Origin: Streptomyces nymphaeiformis
Lineage (GTDB): Bacteria; Actinomycetota; Actinomycetes; Streptomycetales; Streptomycetaceae
Length of the DNA: 64,000 nucleotides
Direction: 5' to 3'
Assembly (NCBI RefSeq): GCF_014203895.1
Contig: NZ_JACHJY010000002.1
Span: 186,001 to 250,000, forward strand
The notes beneath the pieces were generated by a model, which saw only the letters and a program-made list of their open reading frames with translations, made no database searches and was not told the origin of the DNA. The translations under genes were made by a program, and so were the position numbers. This document shows, one piece after another, positions 44,012-53,102 of the stretch (positions are counted from its first letter, which is position 1; each line of letters starts with the position of its first letter).

Positions 44012-44143
44012 GGCGGCGATCGTGGCAGGCCGCGGACACGGAGGCGCCGCTTCCGAGCCGTCCGAGCATCCCCGGGACGTCCCGGGACGCCACAACACCC
44101 GCCGCCCAGGGCGTTGTCAGTGGCCCGTGCGACGATCCAAGGC

Positions 44144-47100
44144 ATGATCGTCTCGCTGGATGCCCTGCTGCCCGCCACCGGTACGCACGTGTCGACCACC
44201 TACGCCGACTGGGTCGCCGCCCACGACCCGGCCGCGGTCGAGGCCGCGCGTGCGCTGGTCCAGGACATGGGGGCCGAGATCAACCGGTCCTGGACGAAGC
44301 CCGGTGCCGTCGTCGACGCGATGGCGCGGCGGGCGCGGCAGCTGCCGCCGGAGCACCTGCCCTGGTTCTGGGACACGGTGGGGCACCGCCTGATCGGTTA
44401 CGGAAGCAGGCCGGGCGGGCGGGCCTACGTGGCGGCGCGAGCGGCCGAGGACCAGCACGGACTGCCGGTCGATCCCGCCTACCGCCGGGCCAACGGGCTG
44501 CTGTTCGCCAAGGGCGGGGCCATGCCCGCCAAGGAGTTCGGCGCCCACCAGCGGTTCCTCGCGGAGACGCTGGAGCCCGCCGCGGCGCACACCGCCCTGG
44601 AGGCGTTCCTCACCGCGTGGGCGGCCTCGCCCGCCGACCTCCCGGCGGACCTCGTGCGTCGCGTACGGGCCTCCGCCAAGACGGCAGGACTCGGGGACGC
44701 GGAGGTCGCCCGGCTCGTCGGCGCGATCCTGTCCGCCACCCGGAAGAAGTCCGTGCCGGACGCCCTCCTGACGGCGGCCGCACCCCTCCTGACGGCCCAT
44801 CCGCCGACGGACGCGAGCGCCGCCGGCCTGGTGGAGGTCTTCCCCGGCGGGGTCACCGACGGCGGCGCGTGGCTGCGGCTGCTCATCGGCTGCGGCGCGA
44901 CCGCCGCGATGGAGGCCGGCCGGGTCGTACCGGAGGGCGGGCTGCACGTCTGGCTGGGCGGGTTCGTCCGCATGTACCAGTACGCCCTGCAGGCCGGCGG
45001 CGGAGTCGCGCGCCAGCCGCTCCCCGCGGAACTCCTCGACCTCATCGGCCGGTTGGGGCCGCGCCTGCGGGCCGAGGGCGCGCCGGTCACCCTGCACACC
45101 ACCCGCCACCACTACCAGGGCTTCGACGCCGACGTCCTCGACGCCTGCCTGGCCGCCGGGGTCGCGGTCGCCGACCCGGGCCCGGACGTCCGGATGCGCT
45201 TCTGGGGCGAGAAGTCCCGCCGCGACCTCGCCGCGCTCGCCGCCGACCCCGTGTTCGGCCCCCGCCTGGAGGGCACCGTGCACGCGGACCTGCTGCCGAG
45301 CTGGCCCAGGTCGCGCGGCCGGCAGCCCGGATCGGCGGTGACGCTGCTCCCCGGCAACGAAGGCATCGCCCACGAGGTCGCCGGACGGGTCGGCAGGCTC
45401 GTCGACATCGTCGGGGGCGGCGGCATGGCCGGCGCCGAGGAGTCCGTGGCCGAGCTGGAGACCCTCCTCGACCGCCCGACCGTGACGGCGCTCGGCGGGA
45501 TCGCCGACGCCCTCGGCGCGACGAGCGCGGCGGGCGCCCTGCGCCGCTCGCTCGCGGCCGGCCTCCCGGAGGAACTGGTCTGGCCCGCCCTGGAGTCGGT
45601 GTACGAGGAGTTCGCAGCGGAAGCGGGAGCGGAAGGAGAAGCCGAAGCGGAAGCCGAGACCGATGCCGAGGACGGTTCCGACGACACCGTCCCCGTCCCG
45701 GGCGTGACCGGCGTCGCCGGGGTGACCTGCACCTGGCCGGTGCTCACCGTGTTCGGGCGCGACCGGGCGGTCGCCGTCGACCCGGACGGGGTCCGGGGCT
45801 CCTGCCGGTTCACGGTGCCGGAGGACGCGACCATGTACGCCGTCCACTACGCCGGCGGATCCTTCCTCGTCAGCTGGACCGTCAAGCCCGACCCCTACTT
45901 CTGCGACACCGCCCACTGGGCGGACCGGCCGGACGAGCCGTTCACCCCGGACGAGCCGGGCGGTCTCGTGCCGTTCGGCGGGAAGCTGGACGGGGCCTAC
46001 GGCTTCCAGTTCGAGACCGCCGACGGCGGAGGACGGCACGGCGGTCTGCGCGCGCTCCGCCCCGGCGACACGGAGGGCATCGACGGGAACGAGCTGCAGC
46101 TCGGCGACGGCACCCGGATCTGGACCAACGGCGTGTACCGGCGTCGCCCCTGGGAGCTGGTGGACCCGGTCACCGGAGAGCCGCGGGGCGGCGCCGACGT
46201 GCCCGACTTCCCCGGCCGCCCCGTGAGCGCGGACCCGGCGACGGAACCCTCCGAGGAGGGCATGGCCCTGGCCGTGGAGGCCCTCCACCTCGCACCGCTG
46301 CCCGCCGGACTGGCCGACTCCCCGCTCGGCAGCAGGGACGGACTCGTCGGGACCCGGATCCTGTTCCGCACCCCCCACCGCGACCCCGCGGCCGACGAGT
46401 ACCTGGTGCAGAGCATCGACGGGCGCACGGCCCGGTTCTCCATCGACCGCCAGGGGCAGAAGCCCTGGGCCCTGTGGGCGCCGCCGGAGGGCGCCGCGGA
46501 GGACGTCGTCCTCGCCGACGCCGAGACACGCACGGGCGTCCGCGCGTACGCCGCGGACGGCGTCCTGCTGTGGGAGCTGGACGGACACCACTCGCCCCGG
46601 CACCCCCGCGTGCAGCCGCCCCGGCGGGTCACCCCCTCCAACGGCGTGGCCCTGCCCCCGGCCTTCTGGTACCTGCTCCGGACCAGGGACGCCGCCGGGT
46701 CGCGGGCGCTGCGGGCCGTGGGCCGGGAGACGGCGGACGCACTCCTCAAGGCTGCGTCCGGCGGCACGACGGCGCTCCGCGAGGCCGTGGCACGGGAACT
46801 GCCCGACGTCACCGCCCCCGTCCTCGCCGAGGCCGTCGCCGCGGTGGCCGAGCGGGCCGTCCGGGTCGAGGAGCGCCGGCGCGCCCTGCACCGGCGGGTC
46901 GCCCTCCTCGCCGAGGCGCCGCCCGTGCGGCTCCGCCGGTCCGCCCCGGACACCGAGCTCGTCCCCGCCCTGCGCGGCCTCGTCGAGAACGGTGAGCCCG
47001 ACGCCTGGCGGCGGACCCCCGACGTGGCCCTGCCGGCGACGCTGACCGCGCTCGCCGCCGACGGCGCCTTCCTGGCCGGGACGATCGTCGAGGAGGTGCG

Positions 47101-48928
47101 CCGGCTCTCGCCGCCCGCCCCGCCGCACGACTGGTCGCAGCTCCTCGGCTCGATCGACGCCGTCGCCTGGCGGGCGGTGGTGGCGCCGACCCCCGACACC
47201 GAACGGGCCGCGCTCCTCGCGCTCCTGGACACCTGGGCCGACCAGCCGTTCGCCCGCGCGGGCAGCCGCTGGTGGGCGGGGCGGACGTCCGTCCCCGCGC
47301 TCGTGGACCTCCTGCGCGCGGGCGGCACGGCCGTCGCGTCCGCGGCCGTACGGGACCGCGACGCGGAGCGCTGGTTCGTCGCGCCCGTCGCCGGGAACCC
47401 GCACACCGACCCGGTCCCGGACGTGGCCACCGAGGTACGGCACGTGCGCGTGGAGCGCGACGACGCCGAGCGGCTGCGCGCCCTCGTGGCCGCCGTCGAC
47501 ACCCACGGCCCGCTCGCCCTGCCGGAGTCCGCGGCCGCGCGCTTCGCCGAACTGACCGGCGTACGAAGGGCCGTGGCCCGGCTCGTCGTCGCCGGACTCG
47601 TCGGCCGGGACGGCCGGGACGAGGACCGTGCCCTCGTACGCAAGGCCCCCTACAGGGCGAGCGCGCTGACGGCGGAGACGTACGAACGGCTGCGCACCCG
47701 GCTCGGTGGCGCGGGCCGGAGGGCCGTCCTGGCCGCCGCGCTGCCCGACGACCCGGCCGAGCTGTGGCAGCCGGGCGGACTCGTCGCCGCCGTGGAACGG
47801 ATGGCCGGGGCGTGGCGGGAGCTCCTCGGGGCCCGGCCCGCCGTGCACGACGAGACGGCCGACGCCCTGGAAGCCGACCTCGGCCTCGCCGACGTGTGGG
47901 CCCGGCGCCTCGCCGGCGGCTACGACGCCGCCGAGGACGCGACCGTGCCCGCGGCCGGCTGGGAACTGGAGGGGAACCCGCACGGCCTGGGCGTGGAGGT
48001 CAGGGCCGTGCCGCCGGCCGGCCCCGAGCTGCCCTACCGGACGCCCGTGGGGCTCCCGCTCACGGAGATCGCGAGCGCCCTCGTCTGGGCCTGGACGGAC
48101 CGGCCCGTCGGCGACCCCGCCCTGGCCGGCGCAGCGGACCTGTACGAGCGGCTCCGCGCCGAACTCGACCGCCCGGAACTGCTCCTGGACCTCCCCGGCG
48201 GCCGCGTCAAGGACACGTCGGCGAGGATCGCCGAGCGGTTCGGGCCCGACCGACTCCCCGTGGCCGGACACCCGGAGGAGCGGCCCGATCGCGTCAGCGC
48301 CTACGACTCCGGACCCCTCGTGGTGTGCGCCCCCGGCGGAGCCTCCTTCCTCCGCCCCGCGGCCGTCACCGACCCGGAGACCTGGCGGGAGCTCCGCGGG
48401 ATCACCGACCTCGGCGAGGAACTGGACCGTGTGGCACCGCTCCTCACCGGCGGCGGCCTCGACCGCATGATGCGCCGCGCCGGGTCCGGAGCCGTACCGC
48501 CCGGCGCGTACGAAGCCGACCCCCGTCAGTCCTGCCCGGAGCTCGTCGCCCGGGCGGCGGAGAAGCTCGGCGTGGGCGAGGACGCGGCCGCCCTCTACCT
48601 CCAGCTGGCGACCCTCGCCGCGCCCACCGACCGGAACGTGCGGCGGTGGAACGGCTGGTCGACCAAGCGGCACGCGGAGGTCCGGGCGGAACTCCTCGCC
48701 ACCGGCGCGGTCCTGGAGGCCAAGCGCGCACGGGCCGGCCGGACCCTGTTCCTGCCCGGCGACTGGACCGAGCTCAAGGCCCCGCACCTTCCCCTGGAGA
48801 CCGTGAAACTGACGACCCACCAGGTGCGACCGATGTGGGACAACCGGATCCGCTCCCCGTTCCTGCGGGTGCTGCCGACGGCACCCCTCCACGAGATGTT
48901 CGAGGAGGCCTGGGCTCGCGGCAGGTGA
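44144..48928 (+). CDS. 1594-aa protein of unknown function
   Basis: Starts at ATG 44144; GTG 44120 is possible, and no strong ribosome site is seen for either. It has no signal peptide or membrane segments. The first 480 residues are helical and repeat-like. A very acidic stretch (about 490-520; Glu/Ala/Asp) leads to a beta-rich domain (CTWPVLTVFGRDRAVAVDPDGVRGSC...MYAVHYAGGSFLVSW). Helical segments follow, and the protein ends with NGWSTKRHAEVRAELLATGAVLEAKRARAGRTLFLPGDWTELKAPHLPLE. Similar long Streptomyces proteins are often labelled DNA-binding, without evidence I can see here. The codon bias is fully native. Confidence 0.85.
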   Translation: MIVSLDALLPATGTHVSTTYADWVAAHDPAAVEAARALVQDMGAEINRSWTKPGAVVDAMARRARQLPPEHLPWFWDTVGHRLIGYGSRPGGRAYVAARAAEDQHGLPVDPAYRRANGLLFAKGGAMPAKEFGAHQRFLAETLEPAAAHTALEAFLTAWAASPADLPADLVRRVRASAKTAGLGDAEVARLVGAILSATRKKSVPDALLTAAAPLLTAHPPTDASAAGLVEVFPGGVTDGGAWLRLLIGCGATAAMEAGRVVPEGGLHVWLGGFVRMYQYALQAGGGVARQPLPAELLDLIGRLGPRLRAEGAPVTLHTTRHHYQGFDADVLDACLAAGVAVADPGPDVRMRFWGEKSRRDLAALAADPVFGPRLEGTVHADLLPSWPRSRGRQPGSAVTLLPGNEGIAHEVAGRVGRLVDIVGGGGMAGAEESVAELETLLDRPTVTALGGIADALGATSAAGALRRSLAAGLPEELVWPALESVYEEFAAEAGAEGEAEAEAETDAEDGSDDTVPVPGVTGVAGVTCTWPVLTVFGRDRAVAVDPDGVRGSCRFTVPEDATMYAVHYAGGSFLVSWTVKPDPYFCDTAHWADRPDEPFTPDEPGGLVPFGGKLDGAYGFQFETADGGGRHGGLRALRPGDTEGIDGNELQLGDGTRIWTNGVYRRRPWELVDPVTGEPRGGADVPDFPGRPVSADPATEPSEEGMALAVEALHLAPLPAGLADSPLGSRDGLVGTRILFRTPHRDPAADEYLVQSIDGRTARFSIDRQGQKPWALWAPPEGAAEDVVLADAETRTGVRAYAADGVLLWELDGHHSPRHPRVQPPRRVTPSNGVALPPAFWYLLRTRDAAGSRALRAVGRETADALLKAASGGTTALREAVARELPDVTAPVLAEAVAAVAERAVRVEERRRALHRRVALLAEAPPVRLRRSAPDTELVPALRGLVENGEPDAWRRTPDVALPATLTALAADGAFLAGTIVEEVRRLSPPAPPHDWSQLLGSIDAVAWRAVVAPTPDTERAALLALLDTWADQPFARAGSRWWAGRTSVPALVDLLRAGGTAVASAAVRDRDAERWFVAPVAGNPHTDPVPDVATEVRHVRVERDDAERLRALVAAVDTHGPLALPESAAARFAELTGVRRAVARLVVAGLVGRDGRDEDRALVRKAPYRASALTAETYERLRTRLGGAGRRAVLAAALPDDPAELWQPGGLVAAVERMAGAWRELLGARPAVHDETADALEADLGLADVWARRLAGGYDAAEDATVPAAGWELEGNPHGLGVEVRAVPPAGPELPYRTPVGLPLTEIASALVWAWTDRPVGDPALAGAADLYERLRAELDRPELLLDLPGGRVKDTSARIAERFGPDRLPVAGHPEERPDRVSAYDSGPLVVCAPGGASFLRPAAVTDPETWRELRGITDLGEELDRVAPLLTGGGLDRMMRRAGSGAVPPGAYEADPRQSCPELVARAAEKLGVGEDAAALYLQLATLAAPTDRNVRRWNGWSTKRHAEVRAELLATGAVLEAKRARAGRTLFLPGDWTELKAPHLPLETVKLTTHQVRPMWDNRIRSPFLRVLPTAPLHEMFEEAWARGR

Positions 48929-48961
48929 CGGACGGCCGCCTCACCGGCCGGCCCACGCCCA

Positions 48962-49004
48962 CGACGGCGCCCCGCCCACCGGGGCGGTGGACGGGGCGGC
49001 GTCG
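48962..49004. terminator. Bidirectional hairpin terminator
   Basis: A 19-bp stem (48962-48980 with 48986-49004, 17 of 19 paired, 5-nt loop) lies between the convergent ends of the 1594-aa gene and cbtA. Confidence 0.75.
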
Positions 49005-49020
49005 TCGGAGGAGCGGCCGG

Positions 49021-49842
49021 TCAGCCGGCGGCGGCCCCGGCGTGGATCTCCGGGCCGGCGGTGTCCGCCCGGGGCGCGAGCACCTTCTGCGCGAAGACGC
49101 CGAAGGCGATCCCGAACACCGCCCACAGCACGGCCTGGATGGCCAGGGAGGCGAGCCGGAAGTCCCAGAGCAGCCCGGCGGGGAAGCCCGCCGCGACCGA
49201 GTCCTCGTTGTCGGGCAGAACGGCGAAGGCGACCGCCGTGACGGCGACGAAGCCGGCGCCGGCCGCCAGGGTCGCGTTCCAGTTCCCCAGGCGCGGCGCG
49301 AGCCGGCGCCCGGCGATCAGGGCGGCGATCCCGAGCAGCACGCTGAGCAGGATCATCAGGAAGAACAGGGTGGTGCGCTTCCCGATGGTGTCCGGATTGC
49401 CGACGGCCGGAGGCGTCGCCGGGTACTTGAGGAACGGCACCAGATAGACGGTGGTGAACGCGGCGGCGGCGGTGAGCGCCGCCGTCGCCCGGGGGCTGAA
49501 GCGGCCGATGCGGCCCAGCGCGAACGAGAACGCCAGCGAGGCGATGCCGCCGAGCGCCACCCCGTAGACGAGGACGCCGGTGGCGAGGCCGAAGGTCGAC
49601 TGGGTGGAGCGGCTGACCCCCTCCTCTTCCTCGGCGGCCGGCTCGGCGACGGCGCCGCCGTGGCCCGCGTGGGAGCCGTGGCCGGCCGGGGCTTCGGCGG
49701 CCGCCTTGGCCTCCTCCACGGCGATCGCGCCGTTCACGGGCGGCTCACCCACCGCGTAGGCCACGGCGAAGGCGAACAGCCCGGCGATCAGGCCCGCGAG
49801 CATGCCGCGGACCAGCAGGGATCGGACAGCTGAGGCGTGCAT
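49021..49842 (-). CDS. cbtA: CbtA-type cobalt transporter subunit
   Basis: 273 aa from ATG 49842. About six membrane helices are seen, starting LLVRGMLAGLIAGLFAFAVAYAVGEPPVNGAI, with a His-rich loop after the first (GHGSHAGHGG) suited to metal capture. CbtA and CbtB form a predicted cobalt uptake system controlled by B12 riboswitches. It is directly downstream of cbtB (14-bp gap) and co-transcribed. Confidence 0.9.
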   Translation of the reverse strand: MHASAVRSLLVRGMLAGLIAGLFAFAVAYAVGEPPVNGAIAVEEAKAAAEAPAGHGSHAGHGGAVAEPAAEEEEGVSRSTQSTFGLATGVLVYGVALGGIASLAFSFALGRIGRFSPRATAALTAAAAFTTVYLVPFLKYPATPPAVGNPDTIGKRTTLFFLMILLSVLLGIAALIAGRRLAPRLGNWNATLAAGAGFVAVTAVAFAVLPDNEDSVAAGFPAGLLWDFRLASLAIQAVLWAVFGIAFGVFAQKVLAPRADTAGPEIHAGAAAG

Positions 49843-49856
49843 GTGCTGGGCGCCCC

Positions 49857-50084
49857 TCAGTGGCAGGGGAAGCCGAGCAGGTGGCGCCCGTCGTGCACCC
49901 ACTCGTGCACGTCGGTGCCCGCGAAGACGGAGGTGGCGCCCTGCTCGGCGCCCACGAAGTAGAGCGCGATCAGCGCGAGGAGCCCGACGAAGAACGCCCA
50001 GGGCAGCACCGCGCGAACCGGCAGCGGAGCCGGTGCGGCGACGGACGGGGTGGAAACAGCAGCGGAGACGAGGGCCTCGGCCAT
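49857..50084 (-). CDS. cbtB: CbtB-type cobalt transporter subunit
   Basis: 75 aa from ATG 50084 behind AGGAGG. It has one membrane helix (AVLPWAFFVGLLALIALYFVGAEQG) and the hallmark His-rich end (VHEWVHDGRHLLGFPCH) thought to bind cobalt. It is the first gene after the cobalamin riboswitch. Confidence 0.9.
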   Translation of the reverse strand: MAEALVSAAVSTPSVAAPAPLPVRAVLPWAFFVGLLALIALYFVGAEQGATSVFAGTDVHEWVHDGRHLLGFPCH

Positions 50085-50099
50085 GATGGAACCTCCTGC

Positions 50100-50240
50100 G
50101 GGAACTCGCGTCCCAGACGGTGGTGCAGGACGACGGTCCACGGGTCTGACTCCCCGTGACGTCCCAGGAGGACGCCGCGGCATACAGTGGCGCGACCGTG
50201 CCGGATTCTCACCGGACTTCCGTCTCGCCGTCGTCACGCT
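50100..50240 (-). ncRNA. Cobalamin (B12) riboswitch
   Basis: On the minus strand the conserved parts appear in order: GGAAGTCCGGTGAGAATCCG (plus 50202-50221), the B12 box GCCACTGTA (50183-50191) and GGGGAGTCAGACC (50142-50154), followed by the cbtB ribosome site. B12 binding is known to shut off such leaders, here the cobalt uptake genes needed for B12 synthesis. The outer limits are approximate. Confidence 0.92.
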
Positions 50241-50388
50241 GTTCAAATGTCGCCTGACGGTACCGCGCGCGGGGGCCGCAGCCAAGGGCGTGAGGCCTGG
50301 ATCACCCTCGTACGCCCCCGGGTAGAGTCCCGCGCACCGCACCCGCCACAACACGCTCCCGCGTCCCGCCCGTCGCAAAGGAACCCCG

Positions 50389-50961
50389 ATGACCCTCCGG
50401 TTGACGCTGATCTCGCCCGCGACGAGCGAAGCGCTCCGCGAGGTCCGGTTCGACGACGACGGGCCGCTCGACCCGGCGGGCATCGCCCGCGCCCAGGCCG
50501 TCGCGTCCGCCGTCGACCCGTCCCCGCGCGCGTACGCCTCGCCGTCCCCGCGCTGCCGGGGTACGGCCGAGGCCCTCGGTCTGTGCGCGGAGCCCCTGGA
50601 GGAACTCGCCGGCTGCGCCATGGGCCGCTGGCGCGGACAGACACTGGAGGCCGTGGCCGCCGCCGAGGAGGCCGGGGTCTCCGCCTGGCTGTCCGACCCG
50701 GCGGCGGCCCCGCACGGCGGGGAGTCCCTGCGGGACCTGCGCATCCGGGTCGGCGCCTGGCTCGACGGCCTCACGGCCGGCTCCGGCCGCGTCACCGCCG
50801 TCGCCGAACCGGACGTGATCCGGGCCGCGATGGTCCACGCCCTCGCCGCACCGGACGTGACGGCCTGGCGCCTGGACGTCCGCCCCCTGACCGCCGTCCA
50901 CCTCACCGGCCGCGCCGGCCGCTGGAACCTGCGCGCGGGAGAGGAACTCGTACAGGGGTAG
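50389..50961 (+). CDS. Degenerate histidine-phosphatase-superfamily protein
   Basis: 190 aa from ATG 50389. The fold pattern is kept (ARAQAVASAV...YASPSPRCRGTAEALG...LEELAGCAMGRWRGQTLEAV...HGGESLRDLRIRVGAWLD). The catalytic RHG near the N-terminus is replaced by SPA in LISPATSEA, and the second His near VAEPDVIRAAM is also absent. Related intact proteins include CobC phosphatases of B12 synthesis, which would fit the cobalt genes next door. This copy is probably not a phosphatase and may bind a ligand. Confidence 0.8.
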   Translation: MTLRLTLISPATSEALREVRFDDDGPLDPAGIARAQAVASAVDPSPRAYASPSPRCRGTAEALGLCAEPLEELAGCAMGRWRGQTLEAVAAAEEAGVSAWLSDPAAAPHGGESLRDLRIRVGAWLDGLTAGSGRVTAVAEPDVIRAAMVHALAAPDVTAWRLDVRPLTAVHLTGRAGRWNLRAGEELVQG

Positions 50962-50967
50962 AGGGCG

Positions 50968-52056
50968 TCAGGCCGGGCGCTTCCACTCCCGCAGCAGGAG
51001 GTAGCCGAGGTACGCCCCTCCGACGGCCATCGTGTACAGGCCGACCGGCAGGTTGTCGAAGAGCGGCAACTGCTGGGCGGTGAGGTCGGCGAGGACCAGG
51101 AGCAGGGCGCCGAGCAGCGTCGACATGACCAGGTGCGGGCCGCCGCCGCGGGTGACCCGCTTGGCGATCTGAGGCGCCGTCAGGGAGACGAAGGCGATCG
51201 GTCCGGCGACGCTCACGGCGCCGGCGGACAGGACGATCGACAGCGAGACCGCCGCGGTCGCCGTACGGGCGGGGCGGGCGCCCAGGCCGGTCGACAGGTC
51301 GTCGCCCATCTCGACGATGCTCAGGGGCCGCGCGAGGAGCGCCGCGAGCGGCAGGCACACGAGCAGCACCAGCCAGATCGTCGTCGCGTCCTCCCACGAG
51401 CGGGCGGCGAGGCTTCCGTTGATGTACGCGGTCAGCGCGCTCGCCTTGTCCCGCTCGACGGCGTAGACCACGTACTGGGTGAGGGCGGTGGACATCGCCG
51501 CCACACCGATGCCGGCCACGACGAGCCGCCCGGGGTTGCGGAATCCCGACCCCGTGGAGAAGTAGACGACCGCCATGGCGATCACGGCACCGAGCAGCGC
51601 GCCGACGGGCACCGGCACGACGTCCGGGAAGAACAGCGCGGCGGCCGCCGCGCCCGCCCCGGAACCCGCGCCGAGGCCGATGACGTCGGGGCTGCCCAGG
51701 GGGTTGCGGGTGACCGACTGGAAGAGGGCCCCGGACAGGCCGAAGGCCGCGCCGGTGGCGATGGCGACGACGAGGCGCGGGCCGCGCAGCCGGTTCAGCA
51801 CGAAGGCGTTCTTGCCGGTGGCCTCGCCCATGAGCGCCGACGGAAGGTCGGCCGGGTCGATGCCGAGCCGGCCCAGGGAGAGCGTGGCCACGGCCGCCCC
51901 GAGGAGCAGCAGCAGCGTCACCGCGGCGGCGATCGCGGTACGGCGCCGCACCGGGACGGCCACCCACGGGCCGATCCGCACGAGGCTCCGGCCCGTGGGC
52001 CGTACGGGCCGCGACGCCGTCACGGCCGGGGTGTCGATCCGCTCGGCGGTCTTCAT
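50968..52056 (-). CDS. Iron-siderophore ABC permease (FecCD family), second
   Basis: 362 aa from ATG 52056, overlapping the stop of the other permease as ATGA. Conserved FecCD segments are seen (RLRGPRLVVAIATGAAFGLSGALFQSVTRNPLGSPDVIG; GPIAFVSLTAPQIAKRV). Nine to ten membrane helices follow a long N-terminal extension of about 35 residues. Confidence 0.93.
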   Translation of the reverse strand: MKTAERIDTPAVTASRPVRPTGRSLVRIGPWVAVPVRRRTAIAAAVTLLLLLGAAVATLSLGRLGIDPADLPSALMGEATGKNAFVLNRLRGPRLVVAIATGAAFGLSGALFQSVTRNPLGSPDVIGLGAGSGAGAAAAALFFPDVVPVPVGALLGAVIAMAVVYFSTGSGFRNPGRLVVAGIGVAAMSTALTQYVVYAVERDKASALTAYINGSLAARSWEDATTIWLVLLVCLPLAALLARPLSIVEMGDDLSTGLGARPARTATAAVSLSIVLSAGAVSVAGPIAFVSLTAPQIAKRVTRGGGPHLVMSTLLGALLLVLADLTAQQLPLFDNLPVGLYTMAVGGAYLGYLLLREWKRPA

Positions 52057-53087
52057 GCCGCTCCTCTCATACGACGGACGGCGAAGAGCAGCGCGGGGGC
52101 GCCCACGAACGCGGTGACGACGCCGACCATGAGCTCCTGCGGGCGGAGCAGCACGCGCCCGATGACGTCGGCGAACAGCAGCAGGGTGGGCCCCGCGAGC
52201 GAGGTGAAGAGGATCTGCAGCCGGAAGTCGGCGCCCACGAGCACCCGGACGAGGTGCGGGACGGCGAGTCCGACGAAGGCGATCGGGCCGACGGCGGCCG
52301 TCGCGGCGGCGCTGAGCAGGGTCGCCGCGAGGAGACCGGCGCCCTTGACGCGGGCGGGGCTGACGCCGAGCGACGCGGCCTTGTCGTCGCCCATCGCCAT
52401 GGCGTTGAGCCCCGGCGCGAGGAGGACGGCGAGGGCGAAGCCGACGGCGGCGAACGGCAGCACCGCCCAGAAGGCGTCGAACCCGCGCCCGCCGAGCGAG
52501 CCCACGACCCAGTAGCGGTACGTGTCGAAGACCTGCGGCCGGGACAGCGCGACGGCCTGGATGAACGCGGCGAGGACGGCGGAGAGCACCGCACCGGCGA
52601 GCACCAGGCGGACCGGTCCGCTGCCGCCGCCGGCCGTGCCGATGAGGTGGACGACCACACCGGTCGCCAGGGCGCCGGCGAGGGCCCACCAGATGGTCTC
52701 GTGCTGCCCGGAGGCGCCGAGGAACGCCGTCGCGGCGACGATGGCGGCGGACGCGCCCGCGTTGATGCCGAGAAGTCCCGGCTCGGCGAGCGGATTGCGG
52801 GTGATGCCCTGCATCAGCGTGCCGGCGACGCCCAGGCAGAGGCCCGCGAGCAGCCCGAGCGCGGTGCGCGGATAGCGGCTCTCGACGACCGTGCGGACAT
52901 AGCCGTCGCCGTCACCGGTGACGACCCGGAGGACGTCGGCCGCGGACGTCGGCTTGCTGCCGAACATCACGCTGGCGAGGACCGCGAGCGCGAGCAGGAT
53001 CAGACACAGCGCGCCGGCTGCGAAGTGCCGGGCAGGGCCCTGCCGTACGACGGCGGGGCCCTGCCCGATCCGGGAGAGAGTGGTCAC
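52053..53087 (-). CDS. Iron-siderophore ABC permease (FecCD family), first
   Basis: 344 aa from GTG 53087. FecCD segments are RYPRTALGLLAGLCLGVAGTLMQGITRNPLAEPGLLGINAGAS and GPIAFVGLAVPHLVRVLVG. It pairs with the second permease. No ATPase gene lies in this operon, so an ATPase coded elsewhere must be shared. Confidence 0.93.
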   Translation of the reverse strand: MTTLSRIGQGPAVVRQGPARHFAAGALCLILLALAVLASVMFGSKPTSAADVLRVVTGDGDGYVRTVVESRYPRTALGLLAGLCLGVAGTLMQGITRNPLAEPGLLGINAGASAAIVAATAFLGASGQHETIWWALAGALATGVVVHLIGTAGGGSGPVRLVLAGAVLSAVLAAFIQAVALSRPQVFDTYRYWVVGSLGGRGFDAFWAVLPFAAVGFALAVLLAPGLNAMAMGDDKAASLGVSPARVKGAGLLAATLLSAAATAAVGPIAFVGLAVPHLVRVLVGADFRLQILFTSLAGPTLLLFADVIGRVLLRPQELMVGVVTAFVGAPALLFAVRRMRGAA

Positions 53088-53102
53088 GCCGGGAACCCGC
53101 CG

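Noticed and set aside
44117..48892. 1591-aa minus-strand reading frame over the 1594-aa gene
   Set aside because: No ribosome site and shadow composition. The plus-strand frame has a mixed, globular composition and correct third-position bias.
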